DNA from: Ketobacter sp. MCCC 1A13808
GTDB taxonomy: Bacteria; Pseudomonadota; Gammaproteobacteria; Pseudomonadales; Ketobacteraceae
NCBI RefSeq assembly: GCF_009746715.1
Contig: NZ_VRKW01000008.1
Location: 1-64,000, forward strand
DNA: 64,000 nucleotides
Direction of reading: 5' to 3'
Positions 33,350 to 41,836 of the stretch are shown here, one piece after another. A program made the translations under genes and the position numbers. The notes below the pieces were generated by a model. The model did not search any database, had not been told where the DNA came from, and was given only the letters and a program-made list of their open reading frames with translations. The first letter of the stretch is position 1, and each line of letters opens with the position of its first letter.

Positions 33350-34745
33350 TCGCGCTTTGATCCCGACTGAATATCGGCGTCCCCTTGCTAATCACCAAGC
33401 GGACGTCGTGACTATTTAAACGCACTCTGGCGATTTCCCAAGGGCATGACAGCAAGCACAAATCGGCGCTCATTCCGGGCTGTATGCAGCGTACCTTTCC
33501 CGGTGTTTCCAGGGAACCAAGAAATAATGCCAGGGCCTGTTCCGGACTCAGCGCTTCATTGCTTCCGAGTGATTGCCCCGAGGAAGTCCGTCGTGCAACG
33601 GCAGTACGCATCGCTGTCCAGGGGTCAGCCGATCCGAAAGGGGCATCAGAGCTTCCTGCTAATGGAATCTTTCGTTGCAAAAATGTTTGGCCTCGATATA
33701 GGGATTGATGCTCAGTGACATCGATTTCACTCAGATAAGTGTCGCCTTTTTCCAGGATGAAATGCGGCTGGGTAACCACAGTCACACCCGACTCTACGAT
33801 CCTATCCAATAAATATTCCGGTGTCACAGACCCGTGCTCGATACGGTCACCGGAAATCGGGCCAGCTTCTTCAAAAGCAGCAAGGCTGAACATTAGCTCA
33901 ACTTCAGTGACGCAATGAACAGCAATGCTTACTCCCGCTTGATGGCTGATCGTAATACGTTCTACCAATTCCTCTAACGAAGGCAACCGATTCTCGTGGA
34001 GATGGACTTTAACGGGGCCGGGGGTAATCTCGGGCGCCAAAGTGCTTTCAAAAGCGCAGCGCCGTGCTAGTTGAACCTGCTGGAGGATGGTGTTCTTGGA
34101 TTTCAGATTCTGAAACAACTCAAACGCATCTTGATCGTTGGAGGGGGTCATATCCGAGAACCCGGTAATTCCGTAGGATGCCAGCTTTTCACTGGCCTGC
34201 TTGACCGGGGGCAGGCGACGGCCAATCAAACTGGCCAACTGTTGATCTGCGTCGTAAAATCGGCCAGATTGAAGACCGTCTACCGGGATTGAAACAGCGC
34301 CCTCTTTACTGCGTAACGCGTTCCTGATAATTGCGATGCCGGCAGAATTAAAAATCCATAAACGTCCGCTGCGGTGCTGAATTCTAATGGGCCGGTCGGG
34401 TCCGTAACGGTCTAGCCAGCGGCAATCGATCTCACCAGCCACAGTTTCGTGATACCCATATCCTCGTAACCAATGCGCTCCCGCAGCCTGCTGTTGCAAC
34501 AGAGTAACCAATTGATCCTGATTTTTAACCGCGGCTGTGCCGCAATCGATTGATGCCAATGAAGCTGCGTAACTGAGGAAGTGTATATGGTGATCGTTAA
34601 GACCAGGAAGCAGGGCACTACCGCGGGCGTCTATCAGGAGTTCATCAGCCCGGCGCTCAAGCTGGCCCATAGCGCTTATGATGCCACGCTCGATGCGCAC
34701 ATCCTGCAACCCTGTCTGGTAGATTTCGGCGTCTTTAATCAACAT
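33309..34745 (-). CDS. YtcJ-like amidohydrolase
   Basis: A 478-residue metal-dependent amidohydrolase. The first metal motif is H53-I-H55 in LPGLNDHHIHF, followed by the His in AVHCVTEVE, the His in DRIEHGS and the Asp in GSSDAPFG, all in family order; the terminal small beta domain is complete. YtcJ-like enzymes hydrolyse amides, lactams or enol esters of varied substrates. It is downstream of a class III CoA-transferase on the same strand with about 108 bases between, which contain a small hairpin (34777-34794), so co-transcription is likely but not certain. Confidence 0.78.
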   Translation of the reverse strand: MLIKDAEIYQTGLQDVRIERGIISAMGQLERRADELLIDARGSALLPGLNDHHIHFLSYAASLASIDCGTAAVKNQDQLVTLLQQQAAGAHWLRGYGYHETVAGEIDCRWLDRYGPDRPIRIQHRSGRLWIFNSAGIAIIRNALRSKEGAVSIPVDGLQSGRFYDADQQLASLIGRRLPPVKQASEKLASYGITGFSDMTPSNDQDAFELFQNLKSKNTILQQVQLARRCAFESTLAPEITPGPVKVHLHENRLPSLEELVERITISHQAGVSIAVHCVTEVELMFSLAAFEEAGPISGDRIEHGSVTPEYLLDRIVESGVTVVTQPHFILEKGDTYLSEIDVTEHQSLYRGQTFLQRKIPLAGSSDAPFGSADPWTAMRTAVARRTSSGQSLGSNEALSPEQALALFLGSLETPGKVRCIQPGMSADLCLLSCPWEIARVRLNSHDVRLVISKGTPIFSRDQSAIRVNQFPIAGLKP

Positions 34746-34853
34746 GTATAGGGGCGTTTATTTAATAAGTTAGTTTTGCCTGGCGACCCAGGCACAGTAG
34801 CTTTGATCAAGCTAGCACAGTTAAAATTCGACGTCAGTTGCTGCGTGTCAGTT

Positions 34854-36251
34854 TTAAGTTAATGAACCATGATCCAAAGCGCTGAATATCGCTTCATTAT
34901 GCTGACCCGGCGATGCGCAATACGAGGTTGGCAGCCGGGGACCAGCGGCAAAATATTGACTCAGGTTATTGCTGTTCCGGGACCATTGCCGACAACTTTG
35001 CAGCACAGCTTCACGATTCGAATGGAGTTCCTGGTGGAGACAGTAGGAAACCGTATCAAATAGAGAAACGGACAACATGGCATTGCCTCCCGCCAGATGG
35101 CTGCGCCAACCAGCTAAAGCCCCCTGGATACCGGTTAAGGGGTCCGCAATAGCATCGCCTACGATCTGGTAATCTCCCGTTGCTTCGAACATTACCTGGC
35201 TGAGCCCTGCCGCTGCAGCGGCATCGTCACCAAACCCGATCCGATCCTCCTGCCCTCCATTTCTGCCATACCCGGTAATGCTCAACCAAACCAGTCCTGG
35301 TTGTGTTTGTGCCAACTGTTCAGCAAAAATCCCCATATTGCGTAGCGCTCTTGGCCTGGAGGCTTCAATCACGATATCGGCGATTGCGATCAGCTGTTTC
35401 AGCCGCTTGATGCCGGCTTCCGTCTTAAAATCCAGAACCACAGACTCCTTGCCCTGATTCAGCAAATGATAGAAATCGGCTAATCCGCGGCGGGCACCGT
35501 CAAGCCGATTCAAGCCTTCCACCTTAATCACACGACAGCCAGCCTGCTGCAGGAGATACCCGCAAAGGGGGCCAGCCCAAAGCGAAGACAGATCCAAGAC
35601 CACCGGCGGGCCTGCTTTTCGTCTGGTGGCAGGACCGGAAATATCGTGGAAGGGCTGACGATGGACCGGTTCTGAGGGGGGCGGTGGCAGTTGGTCCGCG
35701 GTCGCTACAGCCATCCCAAGCAAATGCGCCTGCGCTAATAAGTCGGCAGCGTTCAGCTGGCGGCAGTAATCAGCCAGTGTTGACCAGTCACCGCTCTTAA
35801 TGGATACGTGATCTCGCCACGGCCCAAGCCAGGCGGGCAGCAGCTCCCAGTCCAGATCTCTGGGTAAATTGACCGCCAGCACTCGGTCCGCACAAGACAG
35901 CAAGCGGCAGCTACTAAGCGCAAGGTGAGGTGACTGCGTAGCGAGTGAATGTAACAGCCTGCGTTCATAGAGTAAGTCGGAGCCAGAAATACGACAGTCT
36001 TTAATGTCCGTTAGCTGGATGAATTGAGTTAATGCACGATTGGCGCTGGCAACAAGGGGCAGGGTATCTGCAGATTGTTTCCGGCGAGTAATATCCTGAA
36101 CCATGGAAAAGGGTGGGCCTGCCCGCTGGGTTGAATGTGTATGCCATGCACAAGCTAAAGTATCCCTAATACGCCTGCAAGTGGTTTCAACTCCGGCCTC
36201 TGGGGAGGGCAGATTGTGATACGCGCGGTTATCATTTATTTGTCCGGACAT
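34854..36251 (-). CDS. CaiB/BaiF-type (class III) CoA-transferase with long N-terminal extension
   Basis: A 465-residue protein. The last about 250 residues are a class III CoA-transferase: VVLDLSSLWAGPLCGYLLQQAGCRVIKVE, KESVVLDFKTEAG, and a candidate catalytic Asp in GFGDDAAAAAG. The first about 200 residues contain a second, weak CaiB-like lobe (SCADRVLAVNLPRDLDWELLPAWLG), so this is a two-lobed member. Such enzymes move CoA between carboxylic acids without ATP. The chosen ATG lies inside a GntR-type palindrome (36238-36253), with no ribosome site; another start further in cannot be ruled out. It is divergent from the SDR/ThDP-enzyme operon. Confidence 0.72.
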   Translation of the reverse strand: MSGQINDNRAYHNLPSPEAGVETTCRRIRDTLACAWHTHSTQRAGPPFSMVQDITRRKQSADTLPLVASANRALTQFIQLTDIKDCRISGSDLLYERRLLHSLATQSPHLALSSCRLLSCADRVLAVNLPRDLDWELLPAWLGPWRDHVSIKSGDWSTLADYCRQLNAADLLAQAHLLGMAVATADQLPPPPSEPVHRQPFHDISGPATRRKAGPPVVLDLSSLWAGPLCGYLLQQAGCRVIKVEGLNRLDGARRGLADFYHLLNQGKESVVLDFKTEAGIKRLKQLIAIADIVIEASRPRALRNMGIFAEQLAQTQPGLVWLSITGYGRNGGQEDRIGFGDDAAAAAGLSQVMFEATGDYQIVGDAIADPLTGIQGALAGWRSHLAGGNAMLSVSLFDTVSYCLHQELHSNREAVLQSCRQWSRNSNNLSQYFAAGPRLPTSYCASPGQHNEAIFSALDHGSLT

Positions 36252-36253
36252 AT
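36238..36253. promoter_or_regulatory. GntR-type operator copy A
   Basis: ATTTGTCCGGACATAT, one mismatch to the palindrome ATATGTCCGGACATAT. It overlaps the proposed start codon of the CoA-transferase gene, where a bound repressor would block initiation directly. Confidence 0.65.
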
Positions 36254-36323
36254 TATGTTTTAAGGTTTCAAAATGCCGAGTAAAGCGGATATACTTCAAA
36301 TAAAGTAGGGTTCTAAAGAAAAT

Positions 36324-36339
36324 ATATATCCGGACATAT
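36324..36339. promoter_or_regulatory. GntR-type operator copy B
   Basis: ATATATCCGGACATAT, one mismatch to the shared palindrome. It lies about 135 bp upstream of the SDR/ThDP operon and 75 bp upstream of the divergent CoA-transferase gene, in position to control both. Confidence 0.65.
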
Positions 36340-36472
36340 TTTTCGGTTGTTGAGCAGTTATAGTATACATTGCGGCAACGATTCGTTATGTTTAAAGCTG
36401 CGGGTATTTACCTAACGATACCAGCCTCACGTGTCGGTTGAACAAATAACAAAGATAAATAGGGGAAATCCA

Positions 36473-37384
36473 ATGGCAGACTTGAGATACGATGATCGCG
36501 TAGCGGTAATTACCGGAGCAGGCAGGGGATTGGGTGCGGCCTACGCCAAACTTCTCGCCTCACGCGGAGCGAAGGTGGTAGTGAATGATCCCGGTGTCAG
36601 CATGTCAGGCGATGGTGTTGATAACGGACCGGCCCAACAAGTGGTAGATGAAATTAAAGCTGCTGGGGGCATAGCGGTTGCTAATACCGATTCCATCGCC
36701 ACACCCGAAGGCGGAGAATCACTTATCCGGACAGCAATGGATCACTATGGTCGCATAGATATTCTAATCCATAACGCCGGTATCGTTCGCCGCGCCCCTC
36801 TACGTGAAATGTCCTATGAAGATTTTGACAGTGTGTTAGATGTGCATCTGCGCGGAGGCTTCCACGTTGTGCGCTCAGCTTTCCCCCATATGTGCGATGC
36901 CGGGTATGGCCGTATCGTATTAACCGGTTCAATCGGCGGCCTGTACGGTAACCGTGATGTCGTTAACTATTGTACCGCCAAAGCGGGGCTCATCGGTTTG
37001 TCGAATGTGGCCGCGATCGAAGGCGAAGAACACGGCGTTAAATGCAATATTATTCTTCCCGCTGCCGTTACCCGTATGGCGGACGGTTTGGATACCAGCC
37101 AATACCCGCCAATGGACCCGGAACTGGTTGCACCCGCAGTGGCCTGGATGGCACACGAAAACTGCACCATCACCGGCGAAATGATGACGTCGATTGCCGG
37201 CCGCATTGCCCGGGCATACGTAGCAGAAAATGCCGGCGTTTATCAACCGTCCTGGACCATTGAGCAAGTGGCAGAACAGATTGACGCCATTCGTAATACC
37301 GAAGAACCCTTGATATTTTCTCCGGTTCCAAGTGGCCATGTTGATCATCTGCGTTACAGCTTTACTATGGCTTCCAAGGGTTAG
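36473..37384 (+). CDS. SDR of the multifunctional-enzyme-2 (HSD17B4-like) type
   Basis: A 303-residue NAD-dependent dehydrogenase resembling the 3-hydroxyacyl-CoA dehydrogenase domain of peroxisomal multifunctional enzyme type 2. TGAGRGLGAAYA binds the cofactor, VVVNDPGVSMSGDG is the characteristic longer loop, and the Ser, Tyr and Lys catalytic residues are in TGSIGGLYG and NYCTAKAG. The C-terminus is longer than in plain SDRs. ATG 36473 is chosen since AGGGGA lies seven bases upstream. It opens a three-gene operon with two ThDP enzymes and lies behind operator copy B. It would oxidise a hydroxyacyl-CoA intermediate. Confidence 0.82.
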   Translation: MADLRYDDRVAVITGAGRGLGAAYAKLLASRGAKVVVNDPGVSMSGDGVDNGPAQQVVDEIKAAGGIAVANTDSIATPEGGESLIRTAMDHYGRIDILIHNAGIVRRAPLREMSYEDFDSVLDVHLRGGFHVVRSAFPHMCDAGYGRIVLTGSIGGLYGNRDVVNYCTAKAGLIGLSNVAAIEGEEHGVKCNIILPAAVTRMADGLDTSQYPPMDPELVAPAVAWMAHENCTITGEMMTSIAGRIARAYVAENAGVYQPSWTIEQVAEQIDAIRNTEEPLIFSPVPSGHVDHLRYSFTMASKG

Positions 37385-37415
37385 TCAAAACAATTATATA
37401 TGAGGCTTCAATAGC

Positions 37416-39152
37416 ATGACTGTAAAAGTGTACGAACGCATTCTCGACCTGCTGGAAGCAGAAGGAATCAACTCGTTGTTTGGCATTCCGGATCCGGGCT
37501 TCATCCACATGGCTATGACCGCCGAGCAACGGGGATGGAATGTCGTATCTCCCCACCACGAACAAGCCGGTGGTTTCATGGCGGATGCCTGGTCGCGTAT
37601 GAGCGGTAAACCCGGCGTCTGTTTCGGCACACAGGGCCCCGGAGTATCCAATCTTGCAGCGGCCATGATCGTAGCGGCAAAAGAAAACTCGCCCACTATC
37701 TTTTTTGGCGGCCAGCGCTCACGGGTCGCATATCAGCGCGCCCGCAGAGGCCGTATACAATACATTGATCAGGTCTCAAACTTTAAGCCGATGATGAAGT
37801 ACGTCGGTATCGTGGAAGAGCCCGATCAGTGTGATGAAATTGTACGTGAAGCCATTCGCCAGGTTACCTCCGGGAAACCGGGGCCGGCTTACATAGAACT
37901 GCCCTTGAGCGTTATCCACGAAACCTATAACTGGCCGCCGGTTATGGCACCGGAAAAATACCGCTTGGTGGAGCAAGCCGCCAGTGAGTCAATGATTTCC
38001 CGCGCTATCGAATTGATCACCGCTGCCCGCAACCCGGTATTGTTGGTGGGGCAGGGTATGTTTACCTCCCGTTCGCACCAGGTGGTAGGTGAGCTGGCGC
38101 AACTGATGGCGTGCCCGATCCTGCAAACGTCAGGTTGCGCGATGGTGATTGAAGGCATGGAAGATCGTACATTCGCTTATGGCTTTTCGCCGGCGGGGCG
38201 CGCAGCAGCAGACGCTTCGGACCTGTGTATCGCAATCGGTACCGAACTGGGAGAGCCAGTCCATATGGGAATTGGACGCCACTGGGAAAACAACGACGCA
38301 AACCGCAAATGGATACAGATCGAGCGGGATGCCATGGCATTGAATGTGAACCGGCCTATCGATGTACCCTTGGCAGGGGACATACGCGATATCGTGCCGC
38401 AATTGTTGGAGGCGTTAAAGGACAAACCCCGAAAACCATCAGCGGAGTTTGAAACCTGGAAAAAGCAGCAAAAAGAATGGAAAGCCGAGTTGCTGGAGTC
38501 GGTTCCCAAAGGCGGCGAGCTGGTGCATCCGGCTCGGTTCATTGTCGAGGCTACGAAATCGATTCCGCAGAATGCCATTTACGCGGCCGACGGCGGATCA
38601 GTTACTATTTTTGGTTGGACCTATTCGCAATACCAGCCTCGCGACTTGGTTTGGAATCAAAATACCGGCCACTTGGGAACCGGTTTACCTTATGCCATCG
38701 GTGCCGCCATTGCCGCCGGCGGCGAACGTCCGGTAGTGCTGGTCACCGGCGATTCGTCGTTCATGTTCCACATCGCTGAGTTGGAAACCGCGGTACGTAA
38801 AAAGTTACCAATCATCTGTGTGGTGGGCTGCGATTATTCCTGGGGTCTGGAAGTGGGCTGCTGGCGGAAACAAGTTGGGCCGGATTCACCGGAAACAGAA
38901 GCCCATTGGGGCGACTGGGTTCGCTTCGATCAGATAGCGAAAGGGTTTGGCGCACACGGCGAATTCGTTGAACGTGAAGAGGATATCGCAGCGGCAGTAG
39001 AACGAGCTATTGCAAGCGGAAAGACATCTGTCATTCAGGTGCCGATTGACCCTGACGCCAATGCGATGGACGCACCTAACTACGAAGAATTTAAATCCTG
39101 GTATACAGACTTTAAAGCAGGCTACGGCGCCGACGCTGAAGATGCTTACTAA
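37416..39152 (+). CDS. Thiamine-diphosphate enzyme A (acetolactate synthase/2-hydroxyacyl-CoA lyase-like)
   Basis: A 578-residue ThDP-dependent enzyme with the three usual domains. The PYR domain carries the activating Glu49 in SPHHEQAGGFMA; a central domain follows (about 190-320); the PP domain has GDSSFMF as start of the Mg/ThDP motif and CDYSWGLE as its end, with Asp where Asn is usual. In family terms it could cleave or form a C-C bond next to a carbonyl, as 2-hydroxyacyl-CoA lyase, oxalyl-CoA decarboxylase or carboligases do. GAGG lies upstream of the ATG. The next gene is a clear paralogue, so the two may be alternative enzymes or the subunits of one hetero-oligomer. Confidence 0.8.
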   Translation: MTVKVYERILDLLEAEGINSLFGIPDPGFIHMAMTAEQRGWNVVSPHHEQAGGFMADAWSRMSGKPGVCFGTQGPGVSNLAAAMIVAAKENSPTIFFGGQRSRVAYQRARRGRIQYIDQVSNFKPMMKYVGIVEEPDQCDEIVREAIRQVTSGKPGPAYIELPLSVIHETYNWPPVMAPEKYRLVEQAASESMISRAIELITAARNPVLLVGQGMFTSRSHQVVGELAQLMACPILQTSGCAMVIEGMEDRTFAYGFSPAGRAAADASDLCIAIGTELGEPVHMGIGRHWENNDANRKWIQIERDAMALNVNRPIDVPLAGDIRDIVPQLLEALKDKPRKPSAEFETWKKQQKEWKAELLESVPKGGELVHPARFIVEATKSIPQNAIYAADGGSVTIFGWTYSQYQPRDLVWNQNTGHLGTGLPYAIGAAIAAGGERPVVLVTGDSSFMFHIAELETAVRKKLPIICVVGCDYSWGLEVGCWRKQVGPDSPETEAHWGDWVRFDQIAKGFGAHGEFVEREEDIAAAVERAIASGKTSVIQVPIDPDANAMDAPNYEEFKSWYTDFKAGYGADAEDAY

Positions 39153-39184
39153 TTAAAACAACTAAACAAGAGGAACATTCGATC

Positions 39185-40912
39185 ATGGGCGTAAAAGTTT
39201 ACGAACGCATACTGGAACTTTTCGAAGCGGAGGGTATTAAGACTCTCTTCGGTATTCCTGATCCTAACTTCGTGCATATGTTCGTTGCGGCCGAAAAGCG
39301 GGGCTGGAATGTGGTCACGCCCCATCACGAACTCGCCGCCGGTTTCATGGCTGAAGGCTATGCGCGCATGACGGGAACACCGGCTTTGTGCATTGCGACT
39401 CTGGGCCCGGGGATTGCAAATACCGCCGGTGCCATGATGTGTGCAAAAGTTGAAAACTCACCGGTTATCTATATCGGTGGTCAACGTGCGCGGGTCACCG
39501 AACAGCGGGTTCGTCGTGGTCGTATTCAGTTTGTGAAACAGGAAGCCCTGTTCGAAAATTCAGTCAAGTACAGCGCCAGTATTGAATACGCCGATCAAAC
39601 CGATGAAATCATTCGTCATGCCCTGCGGGTATGTCAGTCCGGCACGCCAGGTCCTGTATATATTGAATATCCGTCTCATGTCATTTTGCAAGATCTGGAT
39701 GTGCCGCCTGCGTTGCCTCCGGAAGACTACCGTTTGGTGAAGCCCGGTGCAGACGGTGAAATGGTTGCAAAAGCAGTTGAGCTAATTAAAGCAGCCGATA
39801 ACCCGGTGTTGCTGGTGGGCCATGCAGTACAGTGTTCCAGGGGTGGGCCTCAGGTAAAAGAGTTGGCCGAGCTGATGGGCTGTCCGGTGCTGCAGACTTC
39901 GGGTGGCACGGCCTTTATCGAAGGCATCGAAGAGCGCACATTCCCCTACCTGTTCGCAGAAGTGGCTGATGAGATTGTGGCGAAGTCCGATCTGGTGGTG
40001 GCCATCGGTACTGAAATCGGTGAACCCTCTCACTATGGTAAGGGTTATCTCTGGGCCGAAGGAAAAGTGGATCGTAAATGGATCTATGTTGAGCTTGATC
40101 CCCAAGCCATCGGCGTAAACCGTCCGATTGATGTGCCGTTGGTTGGAGACTTGCGTACTGTAGTGCCGCAGCTTTCCGCGGGCCTGAAAGACAGTCCGCG
40201 CGCGGAAGCCCCTGATCTTCAGCGCTGGATTAAAGAAGATCAGGAAAGACTGGCTAAACTTGCTGAGCAGGATTTTTCTACCGAAAGCGGCCGTGTCCAT
40301 ACGGGTCAATGGGTGGTTGAGGCGACCAAAGCCTTTCCTAAAGACGGTATTCACGTTCGAGACGGTGGTTGTACCGTAATCTTTACCTGGACTTATCTTC
40401 AGTGCAAACCTCACGATGTTATCTGGAACCAGAACTTTGGTCACCTAGGCACGGGCTTGCCCTATGCAATCGGGGCTTCTGTAGCAGAAGGGCGAAACCG
40501 CCCTGTTTTGTTTACGACCAGTGACTCTGCATTCCTGTTCCATATCGGGGAGCTGGAAACGGTAGCGCGTCTTGAATTGCCTATGGTCATCGTGGTGGGA
40601 GTGGACAATTCCTGGGGACTGGAAGTGGGTGTCTACAAGCGGACTTTCGGCCACGGCAATACAACGGAGCCGGGTGTACATTGGAATAAGAACGTGCGTT
40701 TCGACAAAATCGCTGAAGGCCTTGGCTGTGAAGGGATGTATGTTGAAAAAGGCGAAGATCTGAGTGCCGCAGTAACGGCTGCCTTCGCCAGTGGTAAGCC
40801 TACGGTTATTCATGTGCCTATCGATCCGGTGATCAACCACGGAGGCAATGAGAATAAAGATACGCCAAATTATGACCGCTTCCGAACTTGGTATGCAGAA
40901 GGGCAGCAGTAG
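39185..40912 (+). CDS. Thiamine-diphosphate enzyme B, tandem paralogue
   Basis: A 575-residue paralogue of the gene before it, starting with almost the same residues (VKVYERIL, LFGIPDP, Glu49 in TPHHELAAGFMAEG). The ThDP/Mg motif is altered at the front: SDSAFLF instead of GDSSFMF, and VDNSWGLEVG at the end. AGAGGA lies about ten bases before the ATG. The 32-base gap to the first gene and the strong terminator after this one close the operon. The pair arose by tandem duplication. The substrate is unknown; cleavage of a 2-hydroxyacyl-CoA or 2-ketoacid made by the neighbouring genes is the working guess. Confidence 0.8.
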   Translation: MGVKVYERILELFEAEGIKTLFGIPDPNFVHMFVAAEKRGWNVVTPHHELAAGFMAEGYARMTGTPALCIATLGPGIANTAGAMMCAKVENSPVIYIGGQRARVTEQRVRRGRIQFVKQEALFENSVKYSASIEYADQTDEIIRHALRVCQSGTPGPVYIEYPSHVILQDLDVPPALPPEDYRLVKPGADGEMVAKAVELIKAADNPVLLVGHAVQCSRGGPQVKELAELMGCPVLQTSGGTAFIEGIEERTFPYLFAEVADEIVAKSDLVVAIGTEIGEPSHYGKGYLWAEGKVDRKWIYVELDPQAIGVNRPIDVPLVGDLRTVVPQLSAGLKDSPRAEAPDLQRWIKEDQERLAKLAEQDFSTESGRVHTGQWVVEATKAFPKDGIHVRDGGCTVIFTWTYLQCKPHDVIWNQNFGHLGTGLPYAIGASVAEGRNRPVLFTTSDSAFLFHIGELETVARLELPMVIVVGVDNSWGLEVGVYKRTFGHGNTTEPGVHWNKNVRFDKIAEGLGCEGMYVEKGEDLSAAVTAAFASGKPTVIHVPIDPVINHGGNENKDTPNYDRFRTWYAEGQQ

Positions 40913-40926
40913 GTAATACAACGCCT

Positions 40927-40977
40927 TTACCCAATAAAACGCCAGCTAATATAATATGCTGGCGTTTTATTGGGTAA
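40927..40977. terminator. Strong bidirectional rho-independent terminator
   Basis: A perfect 20-bp stem (40927-40946 paired with 40958-40977) with an 11-base AT loop. The base is AT-rich and the apex GC-rich (AACGCCAGC/GCTGGCGTT). It lies between the convergent ThDP operon and the enoyl-CoA hydratase operon and can serve both. Confidence 0.85.
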
Positions 40978-41036
40978 GATAAGGGAAGATAAAATAGATA
41001 GTTCGAATAGTGAATTAACCGAGACGCTATAAAATT

Positions 41037-41804
41037 TTAACGACCTTTCCATTCCGGCTTACGTTTCTGTGCAAAAGCCCGTGGTCCTTCTTGTGCATCT
41101 TCACTATTATAGCAATATTCCGAGGCGCCCCTCGCCGCTGCCAGTCCTGCAGAACGACCCATCTCCGTTGCCAGCATAACTGTCTCACGCGCGGCTTTCA
41201 CTGAAAGGGGAGCACCATCCAGAATTTCAGCCGCCAGCTCAAGTGCTGTTTCCAGCAGGGATTCCGGTTCGGTTAAACGATTTACCAAGCCGATTTCGTA
41301 GGCGCGTTGGGCGGTGATCGGTTTTCCAGTCAGTAATATTTCCATCATGATGCGCTGCGGGATCATATTGATCAGTGGAGCCGCCCAGGGCGAGCTTCTC
41401 CCGACTTTTACCTCAGTCACAGCGAACTTAGCGCGGTTGCTGGCGACACAAAGATCACAAGCCTGGGCAATCATCCAACCACCAGCGAAGGCTACGCCGT
41501 TTACTGCGGCTATGGTCGGTTTAGAGAGTTCAACCGAGTCGTAGGGCACAGGGAACATATCGCGGGGCGGTACTTTCAATCCGCGTTCCACCATTTCTTT
41601 CAAATCACCGCCAGCACAAAAGGCTTTTTCACCGGCACCGGTCAAGATTGCGATCCGAAGAGCAGGGTCATGCTCAAACCGGTCCCAGGCTGCGAACAGA
41701 CCCTTACGGATTTCGAGGCTCAACGCGTTGTGCGTTGCTGGTTGATTTAAGGTGATAATGGCGATTCCATCATCGCGGGCTTCAAATAATACGGCGTCGT
41801 TCAT
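41037..41804 (-). CDS. Enoyl-CoA hydratase/isomerase family protein
   Basis: A 255-residue single-domain crotonase. IAIITLNQPATHNALSLEIR begins the fold, AFCAGGDLKEM forms the first oxyanion-hole loop, NGVAFAGGWMIAQACDLCVAS gives the second, and the Glu in AVTEVKVG is at the position of a catalytic Glu; the other is replaced in SPWAAPL, so hydratase chemistry is likely but not certain. It is the last gene of the leftward operon Rieske oxygenase, CoA-transferase, acyl-CoA dehydrogenase, hydratase. Confidence 0.82.
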   Translation of the reverse strand: MNDAVLFEARDDGIAIITLNQPATHNALSLEIRKGLFAAWDRFEHDPALRIAILTGAGEKAFCAGGDLKEMVERGLKVPPRDMFPVPYDSVELSKPTIAAVNGVAFAGGWMIAQACDLCVASNRAKFAVTEVKVGRSSPWAAPLINMIPQRIMMEILLTGKPITAQRAYEIGLVNRLTEPESLLETALELAAEILDGAPLSVKAARETVMLATEMGRSAGLAAARGASEYCYNSEDAQEGPRAFAQKRKPEWKGR

Positions 41805-41836
41805 TACAGTTTCCTGTCTCGCTTATTCGGGTCGGT

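Noticed and set aside
34777-34794. TGCCTGG/CCAGGCA hairpin between CoA-transferase and amidohydrolase genes
   Set aside because: No T-tract follows on either strand, so it is not called a terminator.
36724-36733. TATCCGGACA inside the SDR gene, like the GntR operator core
   Set aside because: It lies in coding sequence, matches only the core and lacks the flanking AT symmetry, so it is probably chance.
39782-40444. A 220-codon open frame opposite the second ThDP enzyme gene
   Set aside because: Antisense shadow of a conserved gene without any motif.
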